Positions 7,897 to 14,357 of a stretch of 19,877 nt of DNA are shown here, piece after piece. Each line of letters begins with the position of its first letter. Position 1 is the stretch's first letter. A program made the position numbers and the translations under genes. Source of the DNA: Clostridiales bacterium (GTDB lineage Bacteria > Bacillota_A > Clostridia > Oscillospirales > Oscillospiraceae); the NCBI GenBank assembly GCA_022777455.1, contig JALFGI010000168.1, forward strand, positions 1-19,877. Direction: 5' to 3'. The notes beneath the pieces are model-generated. The model was not told where the DNA came from. It made no database searches and saw only the letters and a program-made list of their open reading frames with translations.

Positions 7897-8732
7897 TATT
7901 AAATCACGATGCTGTTCTCTCCCTGTTGCCGGACCGGGACGAAAACGCCCACAAGGGACATTTCGGAAAGATTCTCCTGCTCTGCGGCAGCCGGGGTTAC
8001 ACCGGCGCAGCCTATCTTTCAGCCATGGGCGCCCTGCGAACCGGGGCCGGACTGGTGTTTTTGGGTGTACCGGAAAGCATCTATGCCATTGAGGCGGTGA
8101 AGCTGAATGAGGCCATCGTCTTTCCCCTGCCCGACCAGGAAGGAGCACTCAGCCACGACGCCATAGGGGAGCTGAAAAAGAGGCTCCCCCGGATGGATGC
8201 GGTTCTGATCGGCTGTGGGCTGGGGCAGTCCGAGGGAACCGAAGCGGTGGTACAGTGGGTACTGAACCATGCGGAATGCCCCGTGGTACTGGATGCCGAT
8301 GGTATAAACCTTATCTCCCGGCATAAGGATATACTGCGCGGAAGATCGGGCGTAACCATTCTCACGCCTCACGAAGGGGAATTTGTCCGGCTGGGCTTCT
8401 CCATCGGCGCCGACCGAATGGAAGCAGCCAAAAATGCTGCCCGGGAACTGGGGTGCATTCTGGTGCTCAAAGGGCACCGTACCTGCATCACCGATGGCCA
8501 GCAAGCGTACATAAACTGCACCGGAAATCCGGGCATGGCTGTGGGCGGCAGCGGCGACCTGCTGGCTGGAATGATCGTGAGCCTTCTGGGGCAGCATCTG
8601 CCGCCTTTGGAAGCCGCTGCCTGTGCCTGCTGGCTCCACGGCAAGGCCGGGGATGACTGTGCCGCCAACCTGGGGCAGTACGGAATGCTCCCCACGGACA
8701 TGCTGGACGCCCTTCCGCGACTACTGAAATAG
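7893..8732 (+). CDS. nnrD: ADP-dependent NAD(P)H-hydrate dehydratase
   Basis: NnrD repairs damaged nicotinamide cofactors by dehydrating S-NAD(P)HX back to NAD(P)H with ADP as phosphate acceptor. The 279-residue protein is a ribokinase-like fold with the expected HKGHFGKILLLCGS opening (20-33), LDADG (133-137), LTPHEGEF (157-164), LKGH (192-195) and the catalytic GGSGDLLAGM (218-227, base Asp222). The epimerase half NnrE, often fused at the N-terminus as one YjeF protein, is absent here, so this is the stand-alone dehydratase form. It overlaps the HAD gene by four bases and is followed 12 bases later by the lipoprotein gene. Confidence 0.95.
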   Translation: MILNHDAVLSLLPDRDENAHKGHFGKILLLCGSRGYTGAAYLSAMGALRTGAGLVFLGVPESIYAIEAVKLNEAIVFPLPDQEGALSHDAIGELKKRLPRMDAVLIGCGLGQSEGTEAVVQWVLNHAECPVVLDADGINLISRHKDILRGRSGVTILTPHEGEFVRLGFSIGADRMEAAKNAARELGCILVLKGHRTCITDGQQAYINCTGNPGMAVGGSGDLLAGMIVSLLGQHLPPLEAAACACWLHGKAGDDCAANLGQYGMLPTDMLDALPRLLK

Positions 8733-8744
8733 GGCGGGATTTTT

Positions 8745-9314
8745 TTGAAGGCTCTGAAAAAAGCGGCTGTGATTTTTCTGGCGGTATTCCTTGTTTCAGG
8801 ATGTTCCGGACAAAATCGGGATCTGGAGCGGGGCATCAAGCTGCGCACCCAGCTGCTGGGCAGCAATTCCTGCAGCTTTGATGTGGATATTACCGCGGAC
8901 TACGGGGATAAGGTGCATTCCTTTTCTCTGCAATGCCAGGCCAATGACAAAGGCGGCATCCGCTTCACCGTCACAAAGCCGGACAGCATTGCCGGCATTC
9001 AGGGCACCGTGGACGGAGAGGACGGCACCTTGACCTTTGACAATGTGGCTCTCCATTTTCCCCTTCTGGCGGACAATCAGGTCACTCCGGTAAGCGCCCC
9101 ATGGCTGCTGGTGAAAACACTGCGCAGCGGCTACATCACCTCCGCCGGAGGCGGGAAAGAATTTCTGCGCCTGAGCATTGACGACAGCTACGCCGATGAC
9201 GCCCTTCATCTGGATATCTGGCTGGACAATTCCAATACGCCGGTAAAGGCGGAGATTTTGTTCCGGGAACGGAAAATCCTGTCGCTGGATGTCAAAAACT
9301 TTCGAATGGAATAG
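8745..9314 (+). CDS. Lipoprotein, LolA/GerS-like
   Basis: This is a probable membrane-anchored lipoprotein of 189 residues. The signal peptide has two lysine-rich positions, a hydrophobic core (7-17) and a lipobox VSGC with Cys20 as the lipidation site. The rest looks beta-rich, with paired strands and a late conserved-looking segment (DSYADDALHLDIWLDNSNTP) before a FRERKILSLDVKNF strand pair, consistent with a LolA-type half-barrel. In clostridia a GerS-like germination lipoprotein lies between nnrD and alr/mazEF; the position matches, but the family call is inference. The start is a TTG: GGGCGGG lies six bases upstream and no ATG gives a complete signal peptide. A role in spore germination would only apply if the host sporulates. 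Confidence 0.75.
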   Translation: MKALKKAAVIFLAVFLVSGCSGQNRDLERGIKLRTQLLGSNSCSFDVDITADYGDKVHSFSLQCQANDKGGIRFTVTKPDSIAGIQGTVDGEDGTLTFDNVALHFPLLADNQVTPVSAPWLLVKTLRSGYITSAGGGKEFLRLSIDDSYADDALHLDIWLDNSNTPVKAEILFRERKILSLDVKNFRME

Positions 9315-9453
9315 AATCTCCTCGATGACTGGCATAGAATTATGTAAGGGCGACGCAGTATAAAAGAGCGATGTGCGTGGGAGAATAAAGATACAGCCGC
9401 GCTTCCATTGGACAGAAGCGGGCCCGATTCTTCAAGCACGGAGTGTGATGCAT

Positions 9454-9819
9454 ATGGACAGCACAGTCAGACGAGGCGATATTTTCTACGCCGATTTGTC
9501 CCCTGTGGTCGGAAGCGAGCAGGGCGGCACCCGTCCCGTCCTCATTGTGCAAAACGATACCGGAAATCGCCACTCCCCCACCGTGATTGCTGCGGCCATT
9601 ACCAGCCAGACCGGCAAGGCAAAGCTGCCGACCCACATCAACATTGCCGGCGGCAGCGTGGGGCTGAGCAAGGATTCCGTGATTCTGCTGGAACAAATCC
9701 GAACCATAGACAAACGCCGTCTGCGGGAGCATATGGGACGGTTGGACGAACAGCAGATGTCCATGGTGGACAACGCCATTGCGGTGAGCTTTGGTTTACA
9801 TGGGAATGGAACAATCTAA
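9454..9819 (+). CDS. mazF: MazF/EndoA-type endoribonuclease toxin
   Basis: This is a PemK/MazF-family sequence-specific mRNA interferase, closest in appearance to B. subtilis EndoA (NdoA). The 121-residue protein carries [20 protein letters not shown], then Arg27 in GTRPV, Thr50 in AAIT and Ser75 in [12 protein letters not shown], which align with the EndoA active-site residues. The ATG at 9454 is chosen with GGAG ten bases upstream; an in-frame ATG at 9448 is possible. No antitoxin is encoded just upstream: the 139 bases after the lipoprotein gene contain no MazE-like frame. It therefore appears as an orphan toxin or has a distant partner. Its stop codon abuts an inverted-repeat element. Confidence 0.93.
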   Translation: MDSTVRRGDIFYADLSPVVGSEQGGTRPVLIVQNDTGNRHSPTVIAAAITSQTGKAKLPTHINIAGGSVGLSKDSVILLEQIRTIDKRRLREHMGRLDEQQMSMVDNAIAVSFGLHGNGTI

Positions 9820-9980
9820 GGCAACACCGCACAATGGATACTGCGGGCTTCGACGGATCTTTTGCCCCAATCGTTCCGTATGATAAATGGGAAATACATC
9901 CAGTATTCCTCCATTTTTCATACTTTCGCACGGGTTAAAATCTCTCGTCAAATCTCCTTGCCCCATTATGCAGTGCTGCC
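9820..9980. repeat. 161-bp element with terminal inverted repeats (MITE-like)
   Basis: The ends are GGCAACACCGCACAATGG (9820-9837) and its near complement at 9963-9980, matching at 15 of 18 positions. It begins directly after the mazF stop and ends just before the bioY terminator. Its first 51 bases recur in inverted orientation at 2621-2671 with 82 percent identity. No coding frame or obvious target-site duplication was found. It is either a non-autonomous mobile element or a structured intergenic repeat. Confidence 0.65.
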
Positions 9981-9981
9981 C

Positions 9982-10027
9982 AAAAAAGAAATCGGGGACT
10001 GCCTCACGTGAACGTGAGCAGTCCCCG
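9982..10027 (-). terminator. Intrinsic terminator of bioY
   Basis: CGGGGACTGC (9993-10002) and GCAGTCCCCG (10018-10027) form a perfect 10-bp stem extended by an inner CTCACGT/ACGTGAG pairing, followed on the minus strand by TTTCTTTTTT. It lies eight bases after the bioY stop. Confidence 0.92.
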
Positions 10028-10035
10028 AACCATTT

Positions 10036-10575
10036 TTATTGCAGTCCTGCTTTCGCCAGCGCTTTCCAAACCAGCTTGCCAAAGAGAACAGCGATCACAA
10101 TTTTGGCCAGATCAAAGGGAATAAAGGGATACACGCAGACATCCAAGGCATGGGCCAGGGTGCTTTCCGTTTGGAACACAAACCAGGCCGTGCCCAGCGC
10201 ATAGTCCGCGGCAACACCCACGGCCATGCCCAGCATGGTCAGCCACGAATTCCGCTTGCAGGCTTCCATAATGAGGCCGCCAATGAGAATCATCAGCCAG
10301 AAACCAACCAGATATCCACCCGTGGGGCCTGCCAGCTTTGCAAGGCCTCCCTGGAAGCCGGAGAACACAGGCATGCCCACCGCGCCCAAAAGCAGATAAA
10401 CCGTGTAGCTGACCAGCGCGCGCCAGGTGCCAAGCACCACCACGGTGATCAGGATCACCAGAATGGACAGGGAAATGGGAATTGGCCCAATGGGCACGGA
10501 CAGCGGGCAGAGCACGCACATCAGCGCCGCCATCAAGGCGCATTCAGTCATATTAAACAGCGCAGATTTTTTCAT
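10036..10575 (-). CDS. bioY: Biotin transporter substrate-binding protein BioY (ECF S component)
   Basis: BioY is the membrane S component that captures biotin; with the shared EcfAA'T module, or alone in some bacteria, it imports the vitamin. The 179-residue protein is almost entirely hydrophobic, with about six membrane spans. It shows the family motifs GAVGMPVFSGFQGG (64-77) and GPTGGYLVGF (83-92), plus a late PFIPFDLAKI segment. GGAGG lies nine bases before the ATG. Its promoter is overlapped by a BirA-type operator, so it should be repressed when biotin is plentiful. birA is divergent from it. No biotin synthesis genes are in the window. Confidence 0.96.
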   Translation of the reverse strand: MKKSALFNMTECALMAALMCVLCPLSVPIGPIPISLSILVILITVVVLGTWRALVSYTVYLLLGAVGMPVFSGFQGGLAKLAGPTGGYLVGFWLMILIGGLIMEACKRNSWLTMLGMAVGVAADYALGTAWFVFQTESTLAHALDVCVYPFIPFDLAKIVIAVLFGKLVWKALAKAGLQ

Positions 10576-10607
10576 ATTGGATGCCTCCAGATGTTTTTTC
10601 TGGAGTC

Positions 10608-10636
10608 AGAATATCGCGTTCTTCATCATTTGTCAA
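10608..10636 (-). promoter_or_regulatory. Promoter for bioY
   Basis: Minus-strand TTGACA (10631-10636) and TATTCT (10608-10613) have a 17-base spacer. The -35 is part of the right half of the BirA operator, so repressor binding would block RNA polymerase directly. Confidence 0.78.
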
Positions 10637-10660
10637 CCTTTAATTGTTTTATAGTTAACA
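10631..10660. promoter_or_regulatory. BirA-type biotin operator
   Basis: Read on the minus strand, TGTTAAC (10654-10660) and GTTGACA (10631-10637) form an inverted repeat separated by 16 bases. This matches the Firmicute BirA box (TTGTTAACC-spacer-GGTTGACAA) as I know it, and it sits on the bioY promoter in the bioY-birA intergenic region. The regulator itself is the adjacent gene. Confidence 0.78.
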
Positions 10661-10698
10661 TTTTGTGGATTACGAATGGTTTAAAAGAAAAGACAGGG

Positions 10699-10727
10699 TT
10701 GACAATTGGGCGTCTTTCCGGGATAAT
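10699..10727 (+). promoter_or_regulatory. Promoter for birA
   Basis: A perfect TTGACA (10699-10704) and GATAAT (10722-10727) are spaced by 17 bases. The -35 is embedded in GGGTTGACAAT, which resembles one half of a BirA box. A matching left half is poor (GGTTTAA at 10679-10685), so autoregulation is only suggested. Confidence 0.7.
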
Positions 10728-10748
10728 GGTCTCAGAGGAGGAATGACA

Positions 10749-11726
10749 ATGGGCACCAAGGAAAATCTGCTTGCTCTGTTGGAGCGCCGCAAAGGGGAAT
10801 ACCTTTCCGGAGAGGAGATCGCCCGGCTGCTGTCCGTCTCCCGGACGGCAGTGTGGAAGGCAGTCAATGCTTTGCGCAGCGCCGGATACGAAATCAACGC
10901 CGTGCAAAACCGGGGCTACTGTCTGGATGCCCACACGGATATTCTTTCCATCCATGGCATCCGGCAATATCTGAATAGTCGATGGGAGGACCTTGACCTG
11001 GAGCTGCTTCCCTGCGCTTCCTCCACCAATGCCCTGCTGCGGGAACGGGCAGTCAGCGGTGCGCCGGAGGGCAGCGTCATTCTGGCAAACCAGCAAACCA
11101 ATGGCCGGGGACGGTTGGGCCGGGAATTCTATTCTCCCCCGGACACCGGCATCTACATGAGTCTGCTGCTGCGGCCCCAGGCACTGGAACCCACGCAAGC
11201 CGTACGGATCACCACCATGGCCGCTGTGGCCGCATGCCGTGCAATCGAGGAGGCTTCCGGGAAGGAAGCCCAGATCAAATGGGTGAACGACATTCTTCTG
11301 AACGGGAAAAAGGTCTGCGGAATCCTCACCGAGGCATCTGTCAGCCTGGAAAACGGAAGACTGGATTATGCGATCCTGGGAATCGGATTCAATGTCTATC
11401 CCCCCGCAGCCGGTTTCCCGCCGGAGCTGGCGGAGAATGCGGATTCCATTCTCCGAAATCAGACGGACAACGGCAAAAACCGCCTGGCATCAGCTTTTTT
11501 GAACCATTTCCTGGAAATCTATCGGTCTGACAACCCATCGGAATATGCCGCTGCCTATCGGGAAAAGAGCATGGTCATCGGCCGCCCCATTCAGGTTATT
11601 TCCCCGTCGGGCGTGCGAAACGCCTACGCCCTGGATGTGGACAAGGACTGCCGCCTGGTCGTGCGTTATGAAGACGGCACCGTGGATCAGCTTTCCTCCG
11701 CAGAAATCACCGTTCGGCCACAGTAA
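10749..11726 (+). CDS. birA: Bifunctional biotin-[acetyl-CoA-carboxylase] ligase / biotin operon repressor
   Basis: BirA activates biotin to biotinyl-5'-AMP, attaches it to carrier proteins, and as the biotinyl-AMP complex represses biotin genes. The 325-residue protein has an N-terminal winged helix-turn-helix (about 1-62, with EEIARLLSVSRTAVWKAVNAL), so it is the regulatory group II type. The ligase domain has the biotinyl-AMP loop GRGRLGR (119-125), KWVNDI (177-182) and KKVCGIL (187-193), and a C-terminal SH3-like domain follows. The start at 10749 is seven bases after GAGGAGG; the ATG two codons earlier is too close to that site. The divergent bioY carries a matching operator, which supports a repressor function. 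Confidence 0.96.
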   Translation: MGTKENLLALLERRKGEYLSGEEIARLLSVSRTAVWKAVNALRSAGYEINAVQNRGYCLDAHTDILSIHGIRQYLNSRWEDLDLELLPCASSTNALLRERAVSGAPEGSVILANQQTNGRGRLGREFYSPPDTGIYMSLLLRPQALEPTQAVRITTMAAVAACRAIEEASGKEAQIKWVNDILLNGKKVCGILTEASVSLENGRLDYAILGIGFNVYPPAAGFPPELAENADSILRNQTDNGKNRLASAFLNHFLEIYRSDNPSEYAAAYREKSMVIGRPIQVISPSGVRNAYALDVDKDCRLVVRYEDGTVDQLSSAEITVRPQ

Positions 11727-11759
11727 CAAAAAACGGCGGCTTGAAATCTCAAACCGCCG
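11727..11759 (-). terminator. Intrinsic terminator of the MFS gene
   Basis: CGGCGG (11734-11739) pairs with CCGCCG (11754-11759), with additional TTGA/TCAA pairing inside, followed on the minus strand by TTTTTTG. It lies between the converging birA and MFS stops; on the plus strand the hairpin is followed by A residues, so it serves the minus-strand gene. Confidence 0.8.
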
Positions 11760-11766
11760 AAAAAAC

Positions 11767-12936
11767 TTATTTCGCTTTTTTCAAAAGACGCTCGTGCATG
11801 AAAAACATTGCCGCCAGAATCAGCAGCAGGAAAAACGGGAGATACGCCACACCGAGGTGATTCGCCAGGAAGCCAAATACCGGCGGCATCAGGCAGGTGC
11901 CGACATAAGCGGAAGCCATCTGCACCCCGATCATTGCCTGGGATTTATCCGCGCCAAAATGCTTCGGTGTAGAATGAATGATGGACGGGTAGATCGGCGC
12001 GCAGCCCAAGCCAACGAGAATGAGTCCCAGCATGGCAATCCTTTTTGTGAAAGGCAGCAGCATCAGAACAATGCCAAACAAAACAATCCCCTGGCCAAGG
12101 CGAATCATTTGCGTATCGTCAAGCTTTAAGGTCAGGAATCCGCCCAGTGCACGTCCAACGGTAATGCCGATATAGAACAGGCTGGCAAAGCTGGCGGCGG
12201 TTTCCGCAGAAACGCCCCAGTGCAGAACCAGGTAGCTGCTGGCCCAAAGTCCGGTGGTCTGCTCCAGGGCGCAATAGCAGAAAAATGCGGTCATCACTTC
12301 CTTTGCCCCGGGAATACGGACGATTTGGGACAGGGACAACGGCTTTTTTCCGGAGGCGGAGGACGAATCATCCGAATCGGGTGCATCTGTCTTTCTGGTC
12401 CAGAGCGGCAGACTGAACAGAAGAATCGCCGTTAATACGATTTGAAGGATGGAAATATAACGATAGCCCATATTCCAGCTTCCGGAATTCGTCAGCGCAT
12501 ATCCCATCATGTAAGGTCCAACCGATGCGCCCAAGCCCCACATACAATGAAGCCAGCTCATATGGCGGCTGGCATAGTGGAGGGCCACATAGTTGTTCAG
12601 GGAAGCGTCCACGCATCCGGCACCCAGACCATAGGGAATCGCCCACAGGCACAATGCAGCGTAGGAATGGCTGATGGAAAAACCGAACAGCGCCACTGCC
12701 GTGGTCAGCACACTGAACGCGGTAACCTTTCCGGTTCCCAGTTTTTGGGTCAGCCGGTCACATTGCAGACTGGAGATAATGGTCCCTGCGGCGATAATCA
12801 TGGAAATTCCGCCCATGTAGGAAATGGGAACCGAAAACTCCCGATACATGCTGGGCCAGGCCGACCCCAGCAGCGAGTCCGGCAAGCCCAGGCTGATAAA
12901 GGCCAGGTAGATAATGGCTAACAGTAATTGGATCAT
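11767..12936 (-). CDS. Major facilitator superfamily transporter
   Basis: This is a polytopic inner-membrane secondary transporter of 389 residues with about 12 predicted membrane spans. A central hydrophilic loop (around residues 182-197, rich in Asp and Ser) splits it into two six-helix halves. The first span contains ISLGLPDSLLGSAWP, seen in fucose-permease-like and related MFS members, and the loop between spans 2 and 3 has a CDRLTQKLG segment at the position of MFS motif A. The substrate cannot be inferred; a sugar or drug is possible. AGGAGGTAAAAAG directly precedes the ATG. It is monocistronic, with promoter and terminator, and divergent from the GNAT gene. Confidence 0.88.
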   Translation of the reverse strand: MIQLLLAIIYLAFISLGLPDSLLGSAWPSMYREFSVPISYMGGISMIIAAGTIISSLQCDRLTQKLGTGKVTAFSVLTTAVALFGFSISHSYAALCLWAIPYGLGAGCVDASLNNYVALHYASRHMSWLHCMWGLGASVGPYMMGYALTNSGSWNMGYRYISILQIVLTAILLFSLPLWTRKTDAPDSDDSSSASGKKPLSLSQIVRIPGAKEVMTAFFCYCALEQTTGLWASSYLVLHWGVSAETAASFASLFYIGITVGRALGGFLTLKLDDTQMIRLGQGIVLFGIVLMLLPFTKRIAMLGLILVGLGCAPIYPSIIHSTPKHFGADKSQAMIGVQMASAYVGTCLMPPVFGFLANHLGVAYLPFFLLLILAAMFFMHERLLKKAK

Positions 12937-12965
12937 CTTTTTACCTCCTGATACGACTTTCTCCT

Positions 12966-12994
12966 ATCATATCATTTTTTGGTCTTTGAAACAA
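12966..12994 (-). promoter_or_regulatory. Promoter for the MFS gene
   Basis: Minus-strand TTGTTT (12989-12994) and TATGAT (12966-12971) are spaced by 17 bases and lie about 30 bases before the start codon. Confidence 0.6.
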
Positions 12995-13037
12995 CAGGAT
13001 TTGAAAATATGGCGCAAAATAGAAAGAAGGATTTTAT

Positions 13038-13499
13038 ATGTTTTGCGAAGCCGATATTTTATGTTTAACCGATCACCCCGAATTGACGGACCGTTACGCC
13101 CAATGGCAGCACAGCAAATGGGGCGTTTCCGTACAGGACTATCTGGACAGCATGGACGAGGCAACGCGGAGCCAGAGCGGCGTGCCCGCCTGGTATGCGG
13201 TTCTGGATGATGACGGGAACATCATCGCCGGACTGGGGGTCATTGAAAATGATTTCCACAAACGGCCGGATCTGACTCCCAATGTGTGCGCCGTGTATGT
13301 GGAGAAAAGCTGGCGCAGGAAGGGACTGGCCCGGCTCCTGCTGAATCACGTTTGCCGGGAGCTGGCGGACAAGGGAATTCACGACGCCTATCTGATTACC
13401 ACCCACACGGACTTTTACGAGCATTGTGGTTGGAGCTTCTACACCATGGTGGAAGAAAACATCGGAAAAATGGTGCGGATGTACCATAAGCATACCTGA
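13038..13499 (+). CDS. GNAT family N-acetyltransferase
   Basis: This is a cytosolic acetyl-CoA-dependent acetyltransferase of 153 residues; the acceptor is unknown. The core beta strand leads into VYVEKSWRRKGLARLLL (86-102), where RRKGLA is the acetyl-CoA pyrophosphate-binding motif A. The later FYEHCGWSF (126-134) is the typical motif B loop. The N-terminal QWQHSKWG segment resembles GNATs that act on small metabolites or drugs. GAAGGA lies six bases before the ATG. It is divergent from the MFS gene; the two share a 101-base intergenic region. No terminator was found directly after it, and the palindromic element begins 49 bases downstream. Confidence 0.88.
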   Translation: MFCEADILCLTDHPELTDRYAQWQHSKWGVSVQDYLDSMDEATRSQSGVPAWYAVLDDDGNIIAGLGVIENDFHKRPDLTPNVCAVYVEKSWRRKGLARLLLNHVCRELADKGIHDAYLITTHTDFYEHCGWSFYTMVEENIGKMVRMYHKHT

Positions 13500-13548
13500 T
13501 TGCTGCTGCAAAAGGGACGTACTATTCTGCTTCATGCATCAGACAGAC

Positions 13549-13752
13549 AAATTGTAATTCGGCAGGCAGATACGGCAGCACCCCTTGGCTCTCCCTTTGG
13601 GAGAGCTGTCAGCCGTCAGGCTGACTGAGAGGGTGCCGCAGTAAGGTAATGGCAAATGCATTGCCCTCTCAGTCTGCCCCTAACGGGGCAGCCAGCTCCC
13701 CCATAGGGGGAGCCAAGGGGTGCGGCAATTCCGGTTCGTCAAATTACAATTT
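13549..13752. repeat. 204-bp palindromic intergenic element
   Basis: The outer ends AAATTGTAATT (13549-13559) and AATTACAATTT (13742-13752) are inverted repeats. Inside them CACCCCTTGGCTC and its complement near 13713-13722 pair, and several small hairpins are nested: GCTCTCCC/GGGAGAGC (13588-13606), GTCAGCC/GGCTGAC (13608-13625), TGAGAGGG/CCCTCTCA and CTGCCCC/GGGGCAG. The whole can fold into one long imperfect stem. I recall near-identical motifs scattered through Oscillospirales genomes, but cannot search here. It contains no gene. The remainder of the gap up to the sigma-factor gene holds only its promoter. Confidence 0.75.
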
Positions 13753-13801
13753 TTCGCGTGGCTGCTTTAACTGCCGATATACAAAAATTATTTCTTCTTT
13801 T

Positions 13802-13833
13802 TGAAACTTTTTTTAGTCCTCGGGAATCTATAA
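13802..13833 (+). promoter_or_regulatory. Possible ECF-type promoter of the truncated sigma-factor gene
   Basis: TGAAAC followed by a T-rich tract (13802-13813) resembles the GAAC-type -35 of ECF sigma factors, and a CGGGAATCTATAA stretch follows at -10 distance. ECF genes commonly drive themselves from such promoters. The -10 match is loose. Confidence 0.4.
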
Positions 13834-13864
13834 CATGAAAGCAACGTGAAAGGAGGAATGCAGC

Positions 13865-14263
13865 GTGAATCGGATTCTGTACGAAAACCTGATACAATAC
13901 ATCCTGACCAATCAGGAGCGGTTTTACCGGCTGGCCTACAGCTACACCAGGAATCAGGAAGATGCCCTGGACGCGGTTCAAAATGCAGTCTGTAAGGCGT
14001 TGGAAGCCTATGAACATATCCGAAACACCGGCGCGATCAAAACCTGGTTTTACAGGATTCTGGTGAATGAAAGCTTGCAAATCCTGAAGCAGCGTAAAAA
14101 AGCTGCCCCAATGGAAGATGCGGAGGAGCAAGTGTACTGTGAAAAAGCCTATCACCGGGAAGATATGGACGGGGAGTTGAACCGCCTGGAGCCGGAAATC
14201 CAGACAATCATTCGGCTGCGGTATTTTGAAGAACTGTCCTTAAAAGAGATTCTCCTTCAATAA
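13865..14263 (+). pseudogene. ECF RNA polymerase sigma factor, truncated before region 4
   Basis: The N-terminal 100 residues are a clear ECF sigma-70 region 2: RFYRLAYSYTRNQEDALDAVQNAVCKALEAYE (20-50) for core binding and the -10 recognition part GAIKTWFYRILVNESLQILKQRK (57-79). Region 4 begins with LNRLEPEIQTIIRLRYFEELSLKEI (105-129) but stops at LLQ. About 35 residues with the promoter -35 recognition helices are therefore missing (132 residues against the usual 160-190). The two other frames after the stop do not restore the helix-turn-helix. The GTG start is preceded by AAAGGAGG. No anti-sigma gene follows; the nagA terminator comes next. I read it as a decayed gene, though a short translated product is possible. 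Confidence 0.75.
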
Positions 14264-14310
14264 CTTCCAATTTCCAGCCGCTTCTCCTGTCGTCTTTCCC
14301 TGTACCACAT

Positions 14311-14351
14311 CACAATACAAAACCGGAGGAGCCGCTCGGCCCCTCCGGTTT
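14311..14351 (-). terminator. Intrinsic terminator of the nagA operon
   Basis: AAACCGGAGG (14320-14329) and CCTCCGGTTT (14342-14351) form a perfect 10-bp stem with a 12-base GC-rich loop, followed on the minus strand by TTTTGTATT. It starts six bases after the nagA stop. Confidence 0.88.
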
Positions 14352-14357
14352 GACATT

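Noticed and set aside
6259..8148. 629-codon minus-strand open frame
   Set aside because: It runs antisense through the exonuclease, HAD and nnrD genes, has no ribosome binding site or recognisable domain, and its composition is typical of an antisense shadow.
9315..9453. Search for a MazE antitoxin upstream of mazF
   Set aside because: The 139 bases are too short and contain no frame with a ribbon-helix-helix or AbrB-like sequence.
10576..10748. Possible riboswitch upstream of bioY
   Set aside because: The leader is short and the region is fully explained by two promoters and a BirA-type operator; no structured RNA motif or attenuator was seen.
13549..13752. Possible CRISPR array
   Set aside because: The repeats are inverted and nested, not regularly spaced direct repeats with unique spacers, and no cas gene is near.
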